In this document: in pieces, positions 12,299-20,763 of the stretch
How the letters are laid out: each line of letters starts with the position of its first letter
How positions within the stretch are numbered: position 1 is the first letter of the stretch
Assembly (NCBI RefSeq): GCF_026013475.1
Contig: NZ_JAPDPH010000011.1
Span: 1 to 62,844, forward strand
From: Micromonospora yasonensis
Lineage (GTDB): Bacteria; Actinomycetota; Actinomycetes; Mycobacteriales; Micromonosporaceae
DNA: 62,844 nt
Reading direction: 5' to 3'
The notes under the pieces: model-generated
The model's input: the letters and a program-made list of their open reading frames with translations, nothing else
Told to the model about the DNA's origin: nothing
The model's database searches: none
Position numbers and translations under genes: made by a program

Positions 12299-13848
12299 CG
12301 GGCCGGCCTCAGGGTCTCGGCGGCGGCGATGGCGGCGAGCACGGCGGCGGCCTTGTTCCGGGTCTCCTGATCCTCGGCGGCCGGATCGGAATCGGCCACC
12401 ACCCCGGCCCCGGCCTGCACGTAGGCCCGGCCCTCGCGGAGCAGCGCGGTCCGGATGGCGATCGCCATGTCCAGGTCGCCACCGAAGCCGAAGTAGCCGA
12501 CGGTGCCGCCGTAGAGGCCGCGCCGGACCGGCTCCAGCTCCTCGATGATCTCCATGGCCCGTACCTTGGGCGCGCCGGACAGGGTGCCCGCGGGGAAGGT
12601 CGCGGCGAGCGCGTCGAACGCGGTGCGGTCCGCGCGCAGCTCCCCGACCACGGTGGAGACGATGTGCATGACGTGGCTGTACCGCTCGATGGTGGCGAAC
12701 TCCGGCACCTCGACCGTGCCCGGGCGGCACACCCGGCCCAGGTCGTTGCGGCCCAGGTCGACCAGCATGACGTGCTCGGAGCGCTCCTTCGGGTCAGCGA
12801 GCAACTCGCCGGCGAGCCGGGCGTCGGCCTCCGGGGAGCCGCCGCGCGGCCGGGTGCCGGCGATCGGGTGCAGCAACGCCCGCCGCCGCCCGTCCTGCCC
12901 GGTGCTCACCTTGAGGTGCGCCTCCGGCGAGGAGCCGACGATGTCGAACCCGTCGAAGCGCAGCAGATACATGTACGGGCTGGGGTTGGTGGTGCGCAGC
13001 ACTCGGTAGACGTCCAGCGGGTCGGCGTGGGTGGCCCGCTCGAACCGCTGGCTCAGCACGATCTGGAAGCACTCGCCGGCCCGGATCGCCTCCTTGGCCG
13101 CCGCCACCGCCTTCGGGTAGCCGCCGTCCGGCGTCCGGCTGACCACGTCGCCGGCCGGTGGCCGGCCGACCGTCGAGATCATGGGCGGAATCGGTCGGGA
13201 CAGCGCCGTGGTCATCGCGTCCAGCCGCCCCACCGCGTGGTGGTACGCCGCCCCGACGAGGTCCGCCCGGTCGGGCGCGTCGAGCGGGGGCAGGACCGCG
13301 TTGGCGACCAGGATCGCCGAACCGTCGTAGTGGTCGAGCACCACCAGATCGGTGGCGAGCATCATGCCCAGCTCGGGCACGTCCAGCTCGTCCTCGGTCA
13401 GCTCGGGCAGCCGTTCGAAGCGGCGGACCAGGTCGTACCCGAGGTAGCCGACCATGCCCCCGGTGAGCGGCGGCATCCCGCTGGCCGGGTCCCAGGCTGG
13501 GCCGGCCAGGGCGGCGACGGTCTCCCGGAGCACCGCCACCGGGTCGCCGGAGGCCGGTACGCCGGCCGGCGGCTGGCCCGCCCAGACCGCCGTGCCGGCC
13601 CGCTCGGTGAGCGTGGCGGCGCTGCGGACGCCGATGAACGAGTAGCGGGACCAGGCCATCCCGGCCGAGCCGACGCCCTGCTCGGCGGACTCCAGCAGGA
13701 AGGTGCCGGGGCCGCCGGCGAGCTTGCGGTAGACACCGACCGGGGTCTCGGCGTCGGCGAGCAGCCGGCGAATGACCGGCACGACCCGCCAGCGGGCCGC
13801 CAGGTCGGCGAAGGTGGCCTGGTCGGGGCTGACCGTGCCGTCCGTCAT
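12295..13848 (-). CDS. trpE: Anthranilate synthase component I
   Basis: TrpE makes anthranilate from chorismate with ammonia supplied by TrpG. The 517-residue protein has the LLES motif (51-54), part of the tryptophan feedback pocket, and the chorismate-binding C-terminal domain with [32 protein letters not shown] and [20 protein letters not shown]. No trpG is present in the window, so the glutaminase must lie elsewhere. The ATG overlaps the upstream hisI stop (ATGA) and the stop overlaps the next gene (ATGA), giving a tight hisI-trpE-membrane protein operon. Feedback inhibition by tryptophan is expected from the motif. Confidence 0.97.
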   Translation of the reverse strand: MTDGTVSPDQATFADLAARWRVVPVIRRLLADAETPVGVYRKLAGGPGTFLLESAEQGVGSAGMAWSRYSFIGVRSAATLTERAGTAVWAGQPPAGVPASGDPVAVLRETVAALAGPAWDPASGMPPLTGGMVGYLGYDLVRRFERLPELTEDELDVPELGMMLATDLVVLDHYDGSAILVANAVLPPLDAPDRADLVGAAYHHAVGRLDAMTTALSRPIPPMISTVGRPPAGDVVSRTPDGGYPKAVAAAKEAIRAGECFQIVLSQRFERATHADPLDVYRVLRTTNPSPYMYLLRFDGFDIVGSSPEAHLKVSTGQDGRRRALLHPIAGTRPRGGSPEADARLAGELLADPKERSEHVMLVDLGRNDLGRVCRPGTVEVPEFATIERYSHVMHIVSTVVGELRADRTAFDALAATFPAGTLSGAPKVRAMEIIEELEPVRRGLYGGTVGYFGFGGDLDMAIAIRTALLREGRAYVQAGAGVVADSDPAAEDQETRNKAAAVLAAIAAAETLRPAR

Positions 13849-15221
13849 GAGGTGGCCTCCGGGGAGCTGACCGGCAGCTCGGTGAAGAAGCAGGTGCGGT
13901 GCCCGGTGTGGCAGGCCGCGCCGACCTGGTCCACGCTCACCAGCAGCGCGTCACCGTCGCAGTCCAGGGCGACCGAGCGGACGTACTGGTGGTGGCCCGA
14001 GGTCGCGCCCTTGACCCAGTACTCCTGGCGGCTGCGCGACCAGTAGGTGGCCCGGCCCGTGGTCAGGGTGCGGTGCAGCGCCTCGTCGTCCATCCAGGCG
14101 ACCATCAGCACCTCGCCCGAGTCGTGCTGCCGGACCACCGCGGCGACCAGGCCGTCCGGGGTACGGCGCAGCCGGGCGGCGATCTCCGGGTCGAGTCGGG
14201 AGGGGCGGGCCGGGCCGGGGGGCACGGCGCCGCCGGGGCGGGAGGCGCCGGTCACCGGCGCGTCAGAGGCGGGCACGGTTGACCATTCTCCCGCACGCGG
14301 CGCCGGCACCGCCGCCGCGTCCCGGGAGGCGGGCGCCGGGCGGTCCAGCGCCCGGCCCAGTTGCGCCAGGTAGCGGTCCAGCCGGCCGTCGACCAGGGCG
14401 GCCGCCAGGTCGGCGCCGCCCACCGCGGCGATGTCCTCGGCGTACGGGCGGACCAGCGGGACGATCCCGCCGACCAGCCGCCCGGCGGCGGCGGCCACCT
14501 CGGCGGTGGCGCCGGGGCGCAGCCCGAGGCAGCGCAGCATGTCGTCGCGGTAGCCGGGCGGGGCGACCGGGAGGTCCAGCGCGGCGGCCAGGGCGGCCCG
14601 CCGGGACGCCACCCGCACCGACGGGTTGGCCAGCCGCAGCACGCAGGGGCAGAGCCGGGCCAGATCAGCCGCGGCGAGCCGGACGCCGACGCTGTCCTCG
14701 GCCCACCGGGCGCCGGCGACCTTGCCGAGGGTGGCGATCAGCTCCTCCAGCCGGGGTTCGTCGGCGGGCTGGCAGAGCACCGGCAGGTCGATCCGGCGCC
14801 GCCACTCCGGCACCGCCCAGATCAGCCGGGCCGGGGCGGTGACGGGCAACCCGAACGCCCAGTCCGCCGGCTGCCCGAGTCGGCGCACCCAGGACCGGAC
14901 GTCCCGGGCGGCCACCGAGACGTGCACCAGCCGCCCGGCGAACTCCGCCAGGTACGCCTGCCGCGCCGCGTACGGGAGGGCGGCCGCGGGCGGGCCGGCC
15001 GCCCCGGGATCGGGAGCGGCGGGCCGCGGCGGCTCGTCGACGGGTCGCTCGTCCTCGGTCGCGAGCAGCACGTCGACGTCGACGTCGCTGTGCTCGGTGG
15101 CGGCCCGCCGGGCGTGGCTGCCCCGCAGCATGATGCCGACGACCGGACGGTCGGCGGCCTGCCGCAGTCGGGCGGCCCACTCCTCCAGGAATGCGCCCTC
15201 CGGCAGCGGAGCGTGATCCAC
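13845..15221 (-). CDS. hisI: Nucleotidyltransferase domain fused in frame to phosphoribosyl-AMP cyclohydrolase
   Basis: The C-terminal ~115 residues are HisI, which opens the adenine ring of phosphoribosyl-AMP in histidine synthesis; the metal and catalytic motif [10 protein letters not shown] and [19 protein letters not shown] are clear. The same frame continues upstream without a stop into a Pol-beta-type nucleotidyltransferase: GSHARR (34-39) and [11 protein letters not shown] (Asp46, 48 and 50), then an alpha-helical region to about residue 300, and a Pro/Ala-rich linker (about 305-345). From GTG 15219-15221 the product is 458 residues. An internal GTG at 14274-14276, behind GGGAGA, would give a stand-alone 143-residue HisI, so both forms may be made. 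Followed by trpE with a 4-bp overlap. Confidence 0.8.
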   Translation of the reverse strand: MDHAPLPEGAFLEEWAARLRQAADRPVVGIMLRGSHARRAATEHSDVDVDVLLATEDERPVDEPPRPAAPDPGAAGPPAAALPYAARQAYLAEFAGRLVHVSVAARDVRSWVRRLGQPADWAFGLPVTAPARLIWAVPEWRRRIDLPVLCQPADEPRLEELIATLGKVAGARWAEDSVGVRLAAADLARLCPCVLRLANPSVRVASRRAALAAALDLPVAPPGYRDDMLRCLGLRPGATAEVAAAAGRLVGGIVPLVRPYAEDIAAVGGADLAAALVDGRLDRYLAQLGRALDRPAPASRDAAAVPAPRAGEWSTVPASDAPVTGASRPGGAVPPGPARPSRLDPEIAARLRRTPDGLVAAVVRQHDSGEVLMVAWMDDEALHRTLTTGRATYWSRSRQEYWVKGATSGHHQYVRSVALDCDGDALLVSVDQVGAACHTGHRTCFFTELPVSSPEATS

Positions 15222-15283
15222 AGGGCCATCGTGCCGGACGTCCCATGAGTGTGGCAATGCCCGATGCCGGACTCGGTGTCCGC

Positions 15284-16291
15284 CTAGTGCCCGACGGTTC
15301 GCATTCCTGCCTCGGTATACCTTTCCCCGGACACCGCCCCGGCCGGCACCGCCTCGCGCAGCCAGCGCTGCTGCTCCGGGGTCAGCCGGACGTCGGCCGC
15401 GGCGACGTTCTCCTCCAGGTAGCGGACCCGCTTCGTGCCGGGGATGGCCAGCACGTCGTCGCCCTGGGCGAGGACCCAGGCCAGCGCGGCCTGGGCCGGG
15501 GTGCAGCCGATCTCGGCGGCCACCTCGCGTACCGCGTCGACCAGCTTGAGGTTGGCGTCGAGGTTGCCGTCGGCGAAGCGCGGCACGGTGCGCCGCCAGT
15601 CGTCGTCGGCGAGCTGCTCGCGGCTGGTGATCGCGCCGGTAAGCAGCCCCCGCCCGATCGGCGAGTACGCCACCAGGGACACCCCCAGCTCCCGGCAGGT
15701 GGCCAGCATCTCCCCCTCGACGTCCCGGGTGAACAGGGAGTACTCCATCTGCACGGCGGAGATCGGGTGCACGGCGTGCGCCGCGCGCAGCGTCCGCGGG
15801 CTCACCTCGGACAGGCCGAGCAGCCGTACCTTGCCGGCCTCGACGAGGTCGGCCATCGCGCCGACGGTCTCCTCGATCGGCGTCCGCGGGTCGCGCCGGT
15901 GCAGGTAGTACAGGTCGATGGTCTCCACCCCGAGCCGGCCCAGCGAGGCATCGCAGGCCGCCCGGGCCCAGGCCGCGCTGCTGTCCACGTACGCGCCCGG
16001 GGTGCCGGTGCCGCCGAAGTTGTCGCCGGTGGTGCGGTTGCCGAACTTGGTGGCGAGGAAGACCTCGTCCCGCCGGGCCCGGACCACCGGGGCGAGCAGC
16101 CGCTCGTTCGCGCCGAAGCCGTACATGTCGGCGGTGTCGAGGTGGTTGACCCCGAGGTCGAGGGCCCGGTGCAGGGTCCGCGTCGACTCGGCGTCGTCGG
16201 CGCCGCCGTACGCGAAGCTCATGCCCATGCAGCCCAGGCCGATCGCCGAGATCTCCGGGCCGGTCGCGCCCACGCGTCGCTTGATCGTCAC
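15284..16291 (-). CDS. Aldo/keto reductase
   Basis: NADPH-dependent aldo/keto reductase of 335 residues. Seen are the N-terminal [12 protein letters not shown], the catalytic Asp52 and Tyr57 in HLDTADMYG, Lys82 in FLATKFG, and His in DLYYLHR. The C-terminal cofactor site is [24 protein letters not shown]. Such enzymes reduce aldehydes and ketones, often in detoxification. The GTG start overlaps the MerR gene stop by GTGA, so the two form an operon. This suggests that the regulator senses the reductase substrate, probably an electrophile or aldehyde. Confidence 0.92.
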   Translation of the reverse strand: MTIKRRVGATGPEISAIGLGCMGMSFAYGGADDAESTRTLHRALDLGVNHLDTADMYGFGANERLLAPVVRARRDEVFLATKFGNRTTGDNFGGTGTPGAYVDSSAAWARAACDASLGRLGVETIDLYYLHRRDPRTPIEETVGAMADLVEAGKVRLLGLSEVSPRTLRAAHAVHPISAVQMEYSLFTRDVEGEMLATCRELGVSLVAYSPIGRGLLTGAITSREQLADDDWRRTVPRFADGNLDANLKLVDAVREVAAEIGCTPAQAALAWVLAQGDDVLAIPGTKRVRYLEENVAAADVRLTPEQQRWLREAVPAGAVSGERYTEAGMRTVGH

Positions 16292-16674
16292 AGCTCCTCC
16301 TCGGCCCTGCGGTACGCGTCGATCTTGTAGTCGAGCACCTTGAGGTCCTCCTCCAGCTCGGCCATCCGGGCCAGCACCCGGGCGCGGTGCGCCTCGAACA
16401 GGGCCCGCCGCGCGCCGAGCGTCCGGTCGCCCTGCCGGGCCAGTTCGGCGTAGCGGCGCATGTCCCGCACCGGCATGCCCGTGCGGCGCAGCCGGGTGAG
16501 CAGGAACAGCCAGTTGACGTCGGACTCGGTGTAGCGCCGGCGGCCCGAGGAGTCACGGCCGACCGGGGCGACCAGACCCTCCTGCTCGTACCAGCGCAGG
16601 GTGTAGGTGGTCAGGCCGACCCGTTCCGCCGCCTCACCGACGGTGAGGCTCATTTCCCGCGTGCTGATGTCCAC
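16288..16674 (-). CDS. MerR family transcriptional regulator
   Basis: Dimeric DNA-binding regulator of 128 residues. The winged helix is [26 protein letters not shown] followed by [18 protein letters not shown]; a long dimer helix fills the C-terminus. No cysteine cluster for metal binding is seen, so it resembles the aldehyde-sensing rather than metal-sensing branch. GTG 16672-16674 lies where the transcript from the MerR-type promoter (16681-16712) would begin. ATG 16651-16653 (121 residues), directly before the helix-turn-helix, is the alternative. It overlaps the aldo/keto reductase it probably controls, and likely regulates its own operon. Confidence 0.9.
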   Translation of the reverse strand: MDISTREMSLTVGEAAERVGLTTYTLRWYEQEGLVAPVGRDSSGRRRYTESDVNWLFLLTRLRRTGMPVRDMRRYAELARQGDRTLGARRALFEAHRARVLARMAELEEDLKVLDYKIDAYRRAEEEL

Positions 16675-16680
16675 GCCCCC

Positions 16681-16712
16681 AGGCTTCCAGTTGGAGCGCA
16701 CTCGAAGTCAAC
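16681..16712 (-). promoter_or_regulatory. MerR-type promoter and operator
   Basis: Minus strand: TTGACT (16711-16706) followed after 19 bp by AAGCCT (16686-16681). The spacer holds the imperfect dyad ACTTCGAGTG / CGCTCCAACT (7 of 10 pairs). A 19-bp spacer with a dyad inside is the hallmark of MerR-activated promoters, which the protein untwists. Facing the MerR/aldo-keto reductase operon, it is probably autoregulatory. Confidence 0.65.
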
Positions 16713-16714
16713 CT

Positions 16715-16730
16715 TGTGCCCGAGGGCACA
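16715..16730. promoter_or_regulatory. Palindrome TGTGCCCGAGGGCACA
   Basis: Perfect 7-bp arms around GA. It lies between the MerR promoter and the ABC/TetR operon promoter and could serve either. Regulator unknown. Confidence 0.5.
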
Positions 16731-16739
16731 TTTCACCTA

Positions 16740-16755
16740 CCGTTGAGTTCAACGG
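16740..16755. promoter_or_regulatory. Palindrome CCGTTGAGTTCAACGG, probable TetR operator
   Basis: Perfect 7-bp arms around GT, 24 bp before the start of the ABC ATPase gene whose operon ends with a TetR gene. This fits autorepression by that TetR protein. A TACCGT box overlaps its left arm (16738-16743). Confidence 0.6.
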
Positions 16756-16779
16756 ATGGTGAGTTTCTCGGAGGCGGGC

Positions 16780-17505
16780 ATGGACGACGCGGTGGCGGTC
16801 CGTGACCTGGTGGTCGACCGGGGCAGGCGGCGGGTGCTCCAGGGCATCTCCTGCGTGGTGCCCCGGGGCGCGGTCACCGGGTTGCTCGGGCCCAGCGGCA
16901 GCGGCAAGACCACCCTGATGCGCGCGATCGTCGGGGTGCAGACGGTCTCCTCGGGCACGGTCACCGTGCTCGGCCGGCCAGCCGGCGCGGCCGAGTTGCG
17001 GCGCCGGGTCGGCTACCTCACCCAGGCGCCCAGCGTCTACGCCGACCTGACGGTCCGGGAGAACGCCCGCTACTTCGCCGCCCTGCAGAGGCGGGACCAC
17101 GCCCACGCCGACCGAACGGTCGCCGACGTCGGGCTGGCCGACGCGGCGACCCAGCTGGTCGGCAACCTCTCCGGCGGCCAGCGCAGCCGGGCCTCGCTGG
17201 CCTGCGCCCTGGTCGGCGACCCGGAGCTGGTCATCCTCGACGAGCCCACCGTCGGCCAGGACCCGGTGCTGCGCGCCGACCTGTGGGCCCGGTTCCACGC
17301 CATGGCCGCCGCCGGCACCTCCCTGCTGGTGTCCAGCCACGTGATGGACGAGGCGGCGCGCTGCGACCGCCTGCTGCTCATCCGGGACGGCCGGCTGGTC
17401 GCCGACGACACCCCGGACGCGGTCCGCGCCGCCACCGGCGTGGACGACCTGGAGGAGGCGTTCCTCCGGCTGATCCGGGCGAGCGAGCAGGAGGAGTCCC
17501 GGTGA
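16780..17505 (+). CDS. ABC transporter ATP-binding protein
   Basis: ATPase subunit of an ABC-2 type exporter (241 residues). Walker A is LLGPSGSGKTTLM, the signature is NLSGGQRSRASLA, Walker B is LVILDEPTVGQDP and the H-loop is LVSSHVMDEA. ATG 16780 is chosen because GGAGG stands 5 bases upstream; an ATG 8 codons earlier has none. The GTGA overlap with the permease gene shows one translational unit of ATPase, permease and TetR. Drug or lipid export is the usual role of such TetR-linked transporters, but the substrate is not deducible. Confidence 0.93.
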   Translation: MDDAVAVRDLVVDRGRRRVLQGISCVVPRGAVTGLLGPSGSGKTTLMRAIVGVQTVSSGTVTVLGRPAGAAELRRRVGYLTQAPSVYADLTVRENARYFAALQRRDHAHADRTVADVGLADAATQLVGNLSGGQRSRASLACALVGDPELVILDEPTVGQDPVLRADLWARFHAMAAAGTSLLVSSHVMDEAARCDRLLLIRDGRLVADDTPDAVRAATGVDDLEEAFLRLIRASEQEESR

Positions 17506-18257
17506 ATCCCCGCATCCTGGCCGCCACCACCGGGCGGATCCTGCGCCAGCTCCGGCACGACCGGCGGACCGTCGCGCTGCTCGTCGTGGTGCCCACCGTG
17601 CTGCTCACGCTGGTCTACTACATGTACGTCGACCAGCCCGCCCCGCCCGGCCGGCCGGGCACCTTCGACCGGGTCGCGCTGATCATGCTGGGCTTCTTCC
17701 CGTTCATCATCATGTTCCTGGTGACCAGCATCGCCATGCTCCGGGAGCGGACCACCGGCACCCTGGAGCGGCTGCTCACCACCCCGCTGGCCAAGATCGA
17801 CCTGCTCTTCGGCTACGGCATCGCGTTCGGCCTGGCCGGGGTGCTGCAGTCGACCATCGCGTCGCTGGTGGCGTACCAGGTGTTCGGGCTGGACACGGCC
17901 GGCAGCATGTGGCTGGTCGTCATGATCGCCGGCGTCAACGCGGTGCTCGCGGTGGCGCTCGGGCTGTTCTGCTCGGCGTTCGCCCGCACCGAGTTCCAGG
18001 CCGTGCAGTTCATGCCGGTGGTGGTGGCCCCGCAACTGCTGCTCTGCGGGCTGTTCGTGCCCCGGGACCAGATGGCCGGCTGGCTCCAGGGGGTCAGCGA
18101 CGTGCTGCCCCTGACGTACGCCGTCGAGGCGCTGCAGGAGGTCGGTGCGCACGCCGAGCCGACCGGGACGATGTGGCGGGACCTCGCGATCGTCGCCGGG
18201 GCGGCGGTGGCGGCCCTGGTGCTCGCCGCCGCGACGCTGCGCCGGCGCAGCGGGTGA
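17502..18257 (+). CDS. ABC-2 type transporter permease
   Basis: Membrane subunit of 251 residues with six hydrophobic segments. The ABC-2 pattern is visible: a first TM after HDRRTVALLVVVPTVLLTLVYYM, a TTGTLERLLTTPLAKIDLLFGYGIAFG loop after TM2, and the C-terminal LLLCGLFVPRDQMAGWLQGVSDVLPLTYAVEAL region. It pairs with the ATPase encoded 4 bp upstream (overlap GTGA), probably as a dimer. It overlaps the TetR gene by one base (TGATG). Confidence 0.92.
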   Translation: MNPRILAATTGRILRQLRHDRRTVALLVVVPTVLLTLVYYMYVDQPAPPGRPGTFDRVALIMLGFFPFIIMFLVTSIAMLRERTTGTLERLLTTPLAKIDLLFGYGIAFGLAGVLQSTIASLVAYQVFGLDTAGSMWLVVMIAGVNAVLAVALGLFCSAFARTEFQAVQFMPVVVAPQLLLCGLFVPRDQMAGWLQGVSDVLPLTYAVEALQEVGAHAEPTGTMWRDLAIVAGAAVAALVLAAATLRRRSG

Positions 18258-18868
18258 TGGCCCGGCGCACCGGCCGGCGGCCCGGCAACCCGGACACCCG
18301 CGAGGCGATCCTCACGGCGGCGCGGACGGCGTTCGCCGAGCGCGGCTTCGACGCCGCCTCGATCCGGGCCATCGCCACCGCCGCCGGCGTGGACCCGGCG
18401 CTGGTGCACCACTACTTCGGCACCAAGGAGGAGCTGTTCCGGGCCACCGTGTCGATTCCGATCGACCCGGCCGAGCTGCTGCCCGGCGTGCTGGCCGGCG
18501 GCCCTGACGAGGTGGGCGCCCGGCTGGTCCGCACCTTCCTCGCCGTCTGGGACTCCCCGGTCGGCGGCGCGGCCGTGGCGCTGCTCCGCTCGGCGATGAG
18601 CAGCGAGTGGACGGCGCGGCTGCTGCGCGAGTTCCTGGTCACCCAGGTGCTGCGCCGGGTTCTCGACCGGCTCGACATCGACCCGGCCGAACTGCCGTTG
18701 CGCGGCGCGCTGGTGGCGACCCAGATCGCCGGCCTGGCCATGATGCGCTACGTGATCCGCCTCGAACCGGTCGCCTCCGCCGACCCGGAGACCCTGGCCG
18801 CCACGATCGGCCCCACCGTCCAGCGCTACCTCACCGGCGACCTGACCAACCCACCCTCGCCCCGTTGA
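18257..18868 (+). CDS. TetR family transcriptional regulator
   Basis: Repressor of 203 residues. The N-terminal helix-turn-helix runs TREAILTAARTAFAERGFDAASIRAIATAAGVDPALVHHYFGTKEELF (residues 14-61, classic TetR). The C-terminal ligand domain (about 90-190) is of the type found with exporter genes. As the third gene of the operon it most likely represses it from the palindrome at 16740-16755 and is released by a transported compound. Its TGA stop is the first three bases of a long inverted repeat. Confidence 0.92.
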   Translation: MARRTGRRPGNPDTREAILTAARTAFAERGFDAASIRAIATAAGVDPALVHHYFGTKEELFRATVSIPIDPAELLPGVLAGGPDEVGARLVRTFLAVWDSPVGGAAVALLRSAMSSEWTARLLREFLVTQVLRRVLDRLDIDPAELPLRGALVATQIAGLAMMRYVIRLEPVASADPETLAATIGPTVQRYLTGDLTNPPSPR

Positions 18869-18924
18869 TCAAGGAGTTTGCGTCTGGATCCGCCACCGGC
18901 GTGGCGACGCAAACTCCTTGATCA
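18866..18924. repeat. Palindromic element ending the TetR gene, likely bidirectional terminator
   Basis: Perfect 19-bp arms: TGATCAAGGAGTTTGCGTC (18866-18884) and its reverse complement (18906-18924). A second, inner hairpin CGCCAC-CGGC-GTGGCG sits between them. It lies between convergent genes and supplies the TetR stop codon. It looks like a dispersed intergenic palindrome and could terminate transcription from both sides, though it lacks a T-run. Confidence 0.8.
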
Positions 18925-18942
18925 CCCCGGGTGGGGGTGGGG

Positions 18943-20763
18943 TTAGCGGGTTTGTTCCAGCCAGGAGGCGTAGAGGAGGGCGTAGACCGAGTCGGGGTCC
19001 CTGAGCAGCTCCTCGTGGGGGCCGCGCTGGACGATCCGGCCCCGGTCGACCACGATCACCTCGTCGGCCGCCTGGGCGGTGGAGAGCCGGTGGGCGATGG
19101 CGAGCGTGGTCCGACCCCGGGTCACCGCGTCGAGGGTGCGCTGCAGGCGTACCTCGGTGGCCGGGTCGACGGCGCTGGTCGCCTCGTCGAGCACCAGCAG
19201 GTCCGGGTCGGCGACGTACGCCCGGGCCAGCGCGACGAGCTGCCGCTCGCCGACGCTGAGCGCCTCGCCGCGCTCCCCGACCGGGGTGTCCAGTCCGGCC
19301 GGCAGCCCGTCCAGCCAGTCGGCCAGGCCCAGCTCGGAGAAGGCGGCGGTGAGCTGCGCGTCGGTCAGCTCCGGCCGGGCGAAGCGGACGTTCTCCCCCA
19401 CCGTGGCGTCGAAGAGGAAACCGTCCTGCGGCACCATCACCACCCGGGAGCGCAGCGAGTCGAACCGCACCTGCCGCAACGACACCCCGGACAGCAGCAC
19501 CTCGCCCTCGGTGGGGTCCATCAGCCGGGTGAGCAGCTTGGCGAAGGTGGTCTTGCCGCTGCCGGTCTCGCCGACCACCGCCACCCGGCTCTTCGCCGGG
19601 ATCTCCAGGGTCACGTCGTGCAGCACCGGCGGCCCGCCAGGGTACGCGAACGTCACGCCCGCGAAGCGGATGTCCAGCGGGCCGGGCGGCAGCTCCCGCC
19701 CCTGGCGGCCGGGATCGGCCACGTCCGGCGCGACGTCCAGCACGTCCAGTACCCGGCGCCAGCCGGCGATCGCGTTCTGCGCCTCGTTGAGCACCTCGGT
19801 GGCGATCTGCACCGGCTGGATGAAGAGCGTCACCAGGAACAGGAACGCGGTGAGCTGGCCGATGGACAGGGTGCGGTCCACGCCGAGGTTCACCCCGACC
19901 ACCACCACGCCGGCCAGGGCCAGGCCGGCCGCCAGCTCCCCCACCGAGCTGCCGATGATGCTGATCCGGATCGCCTTCTGCTGGGCCTGCCGCTGCCCCT
20001 CGATCGCCGCGTCCAGCCGCCGGGCGGTGCGCCCGGCGATCCCGTACGCCCGGATCACCGGCGCGCCCACCACGCTCTCGCCGATGGTGCCGAGCAGGGT
20101 GCCCATCCGCTGCCGGACCAGCCCGTACGCCCCGGCGAGGCGGCGCTGGAGCAGCCGGATCACCAGGACCGCCGGGGCGAACGCGGCGAGCACCACCAGG
20201 GTCAGCTGCCAGGAGTACGCGAGCATCACCACGGTGGTGACCACCAGCTGACCCAGGTTGACGATGAGGATGACGCCGCCCCACTGGAGGAACTGGGTGA
20301 TCTGGTCGACGTCGCTGGTGACCCGGGAGACCAGCGAGCCGCGCCGCTCGGACTGCTGGTGCAGCATCGACAGGTCGTGCACGTGCCGGAAGGCCCGGGT
20401 ACGCACCCCGGCGAGGGCGGTCTCGCTGACCGTGAACAGCCGGCGCATCATCAGGTAGCCGCAGGTGGTGGTGACCACCAGCACGGCGGCGGTGGCGATC
20501 ACGGTCAGCGTGACGACGTCCAGGTTGAGGCCGCCCACGATGCCGTGGTCGATGCCGCGCTGCACGGCCACCGGCACGGCGACCCGGCCGACCATGTAGA
20601 CCAGCGCCAGCCCGATCGTGCCGGCCAGCCCGGTCTTCAGCTCCGGGGAGAGCGCCAGCCCGCGCCGCAGCGTCCGCCAGGTCGACTCGGTCCTCTCGTC
20701 CGTACTCACCGGCCTTTCGTTCGCGACTGCGGGGCTCCGCTCCGCTGCACTCCTCGCGCTCAC
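18943..20763 (-). CDS. ABC exporter half-transporter, catalytic Walker B subunit
   Basis: Half-transporter with six TM segments and a C-terminal ATPase (606 residues). Walker A is VAVVGETGSGKTTFAK and Walker B LLVLDEATSAVDP with the catalytic Glu. The signature is LSVGERQLVALA instead of LSGGQ. Together with its upstream partner this makes a heterodimer with one normal and one degenerate ATP site, as in TmrAB/BmrCD-type exporters. GTG 20763 overlaps the partner's stop (GTGA). An internal GTG at 20707-20709 is also possible, because the first 18 codons come from a repeat-like sequence with atypical codon use. Confidence 0.9.
   Translation of the reverse strand: MSARSAAERSPAVANERPVSTDERTESTWRTLRRGLALSPELKTGLAGTIGLALVYMVGRVAVPVAVQRGIDHGIVGGLNLDVVTLTVIATAAVLVVTTTCGYLMMRRLFTVSETALAGVRTRAFRHVHDLSMLHQQSERRGSLVSRVTSDVDQITQFLQWGGVILIVNLGQLVVTTVVMLAYSWQLTLVVLAAFAPAVLVIRLLQRRLAGAYGLVRQRMGTLLGTIGESVVGAPVIRAYGIAGRTARRLDAAIEGQRQAQQKAIRISIIGSSVGELAAGLALAGVVVVGVNLGVDRTLSIGQLTAFLFLVTLFIQPVQIATEVLNEAQNAIAGWRRVLDVLDVAPDVADPGRQGRELPPGPLDIRFAGVTFAYPGGPPVLHDVTLEIPAKSRVAVVGETGSGKTTFAKLLTRLMDPTEGEVLLSGVSLRQVRFDSLRSRVVMVPQDGFLFDATVGENVRFARPELTDAQLTAAFSELGLADWLDGLPAGLDTPVGERGEALSVGERQLVALARAYVADPDLLVLDEATSAVDPATEVRLQRTLDAVTRGRTTLAIAHRLSTAQAADEVIVVDRGRIVQRGPHEELLRDPDSVYALLYASWLEQTR
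20715..20760. repeat. Repeat-like sequence at the ABC gene junction
   Basis: A 46-bp stretch with alternating GCGGAGCGGAGC and GCAGTCGCGAACG that encodes SARSAAERSPAVANE at the start of the downstream ABC gene. Its codon usage differs from the flanking coding sequence. It resembles short dispersed sequences found before actinobacterial genes, but only one copy is in the window, so the repeat nature is inferred. Confidence 0.35.

Noticed and set aside
15222..16556. Extension of the hisI frame upstream through the aldo/keto reductase
   Set aside because: That part lies in another frame over a well-supported reductase gene; the nucleotidyltransferase begins at GTG 15221.
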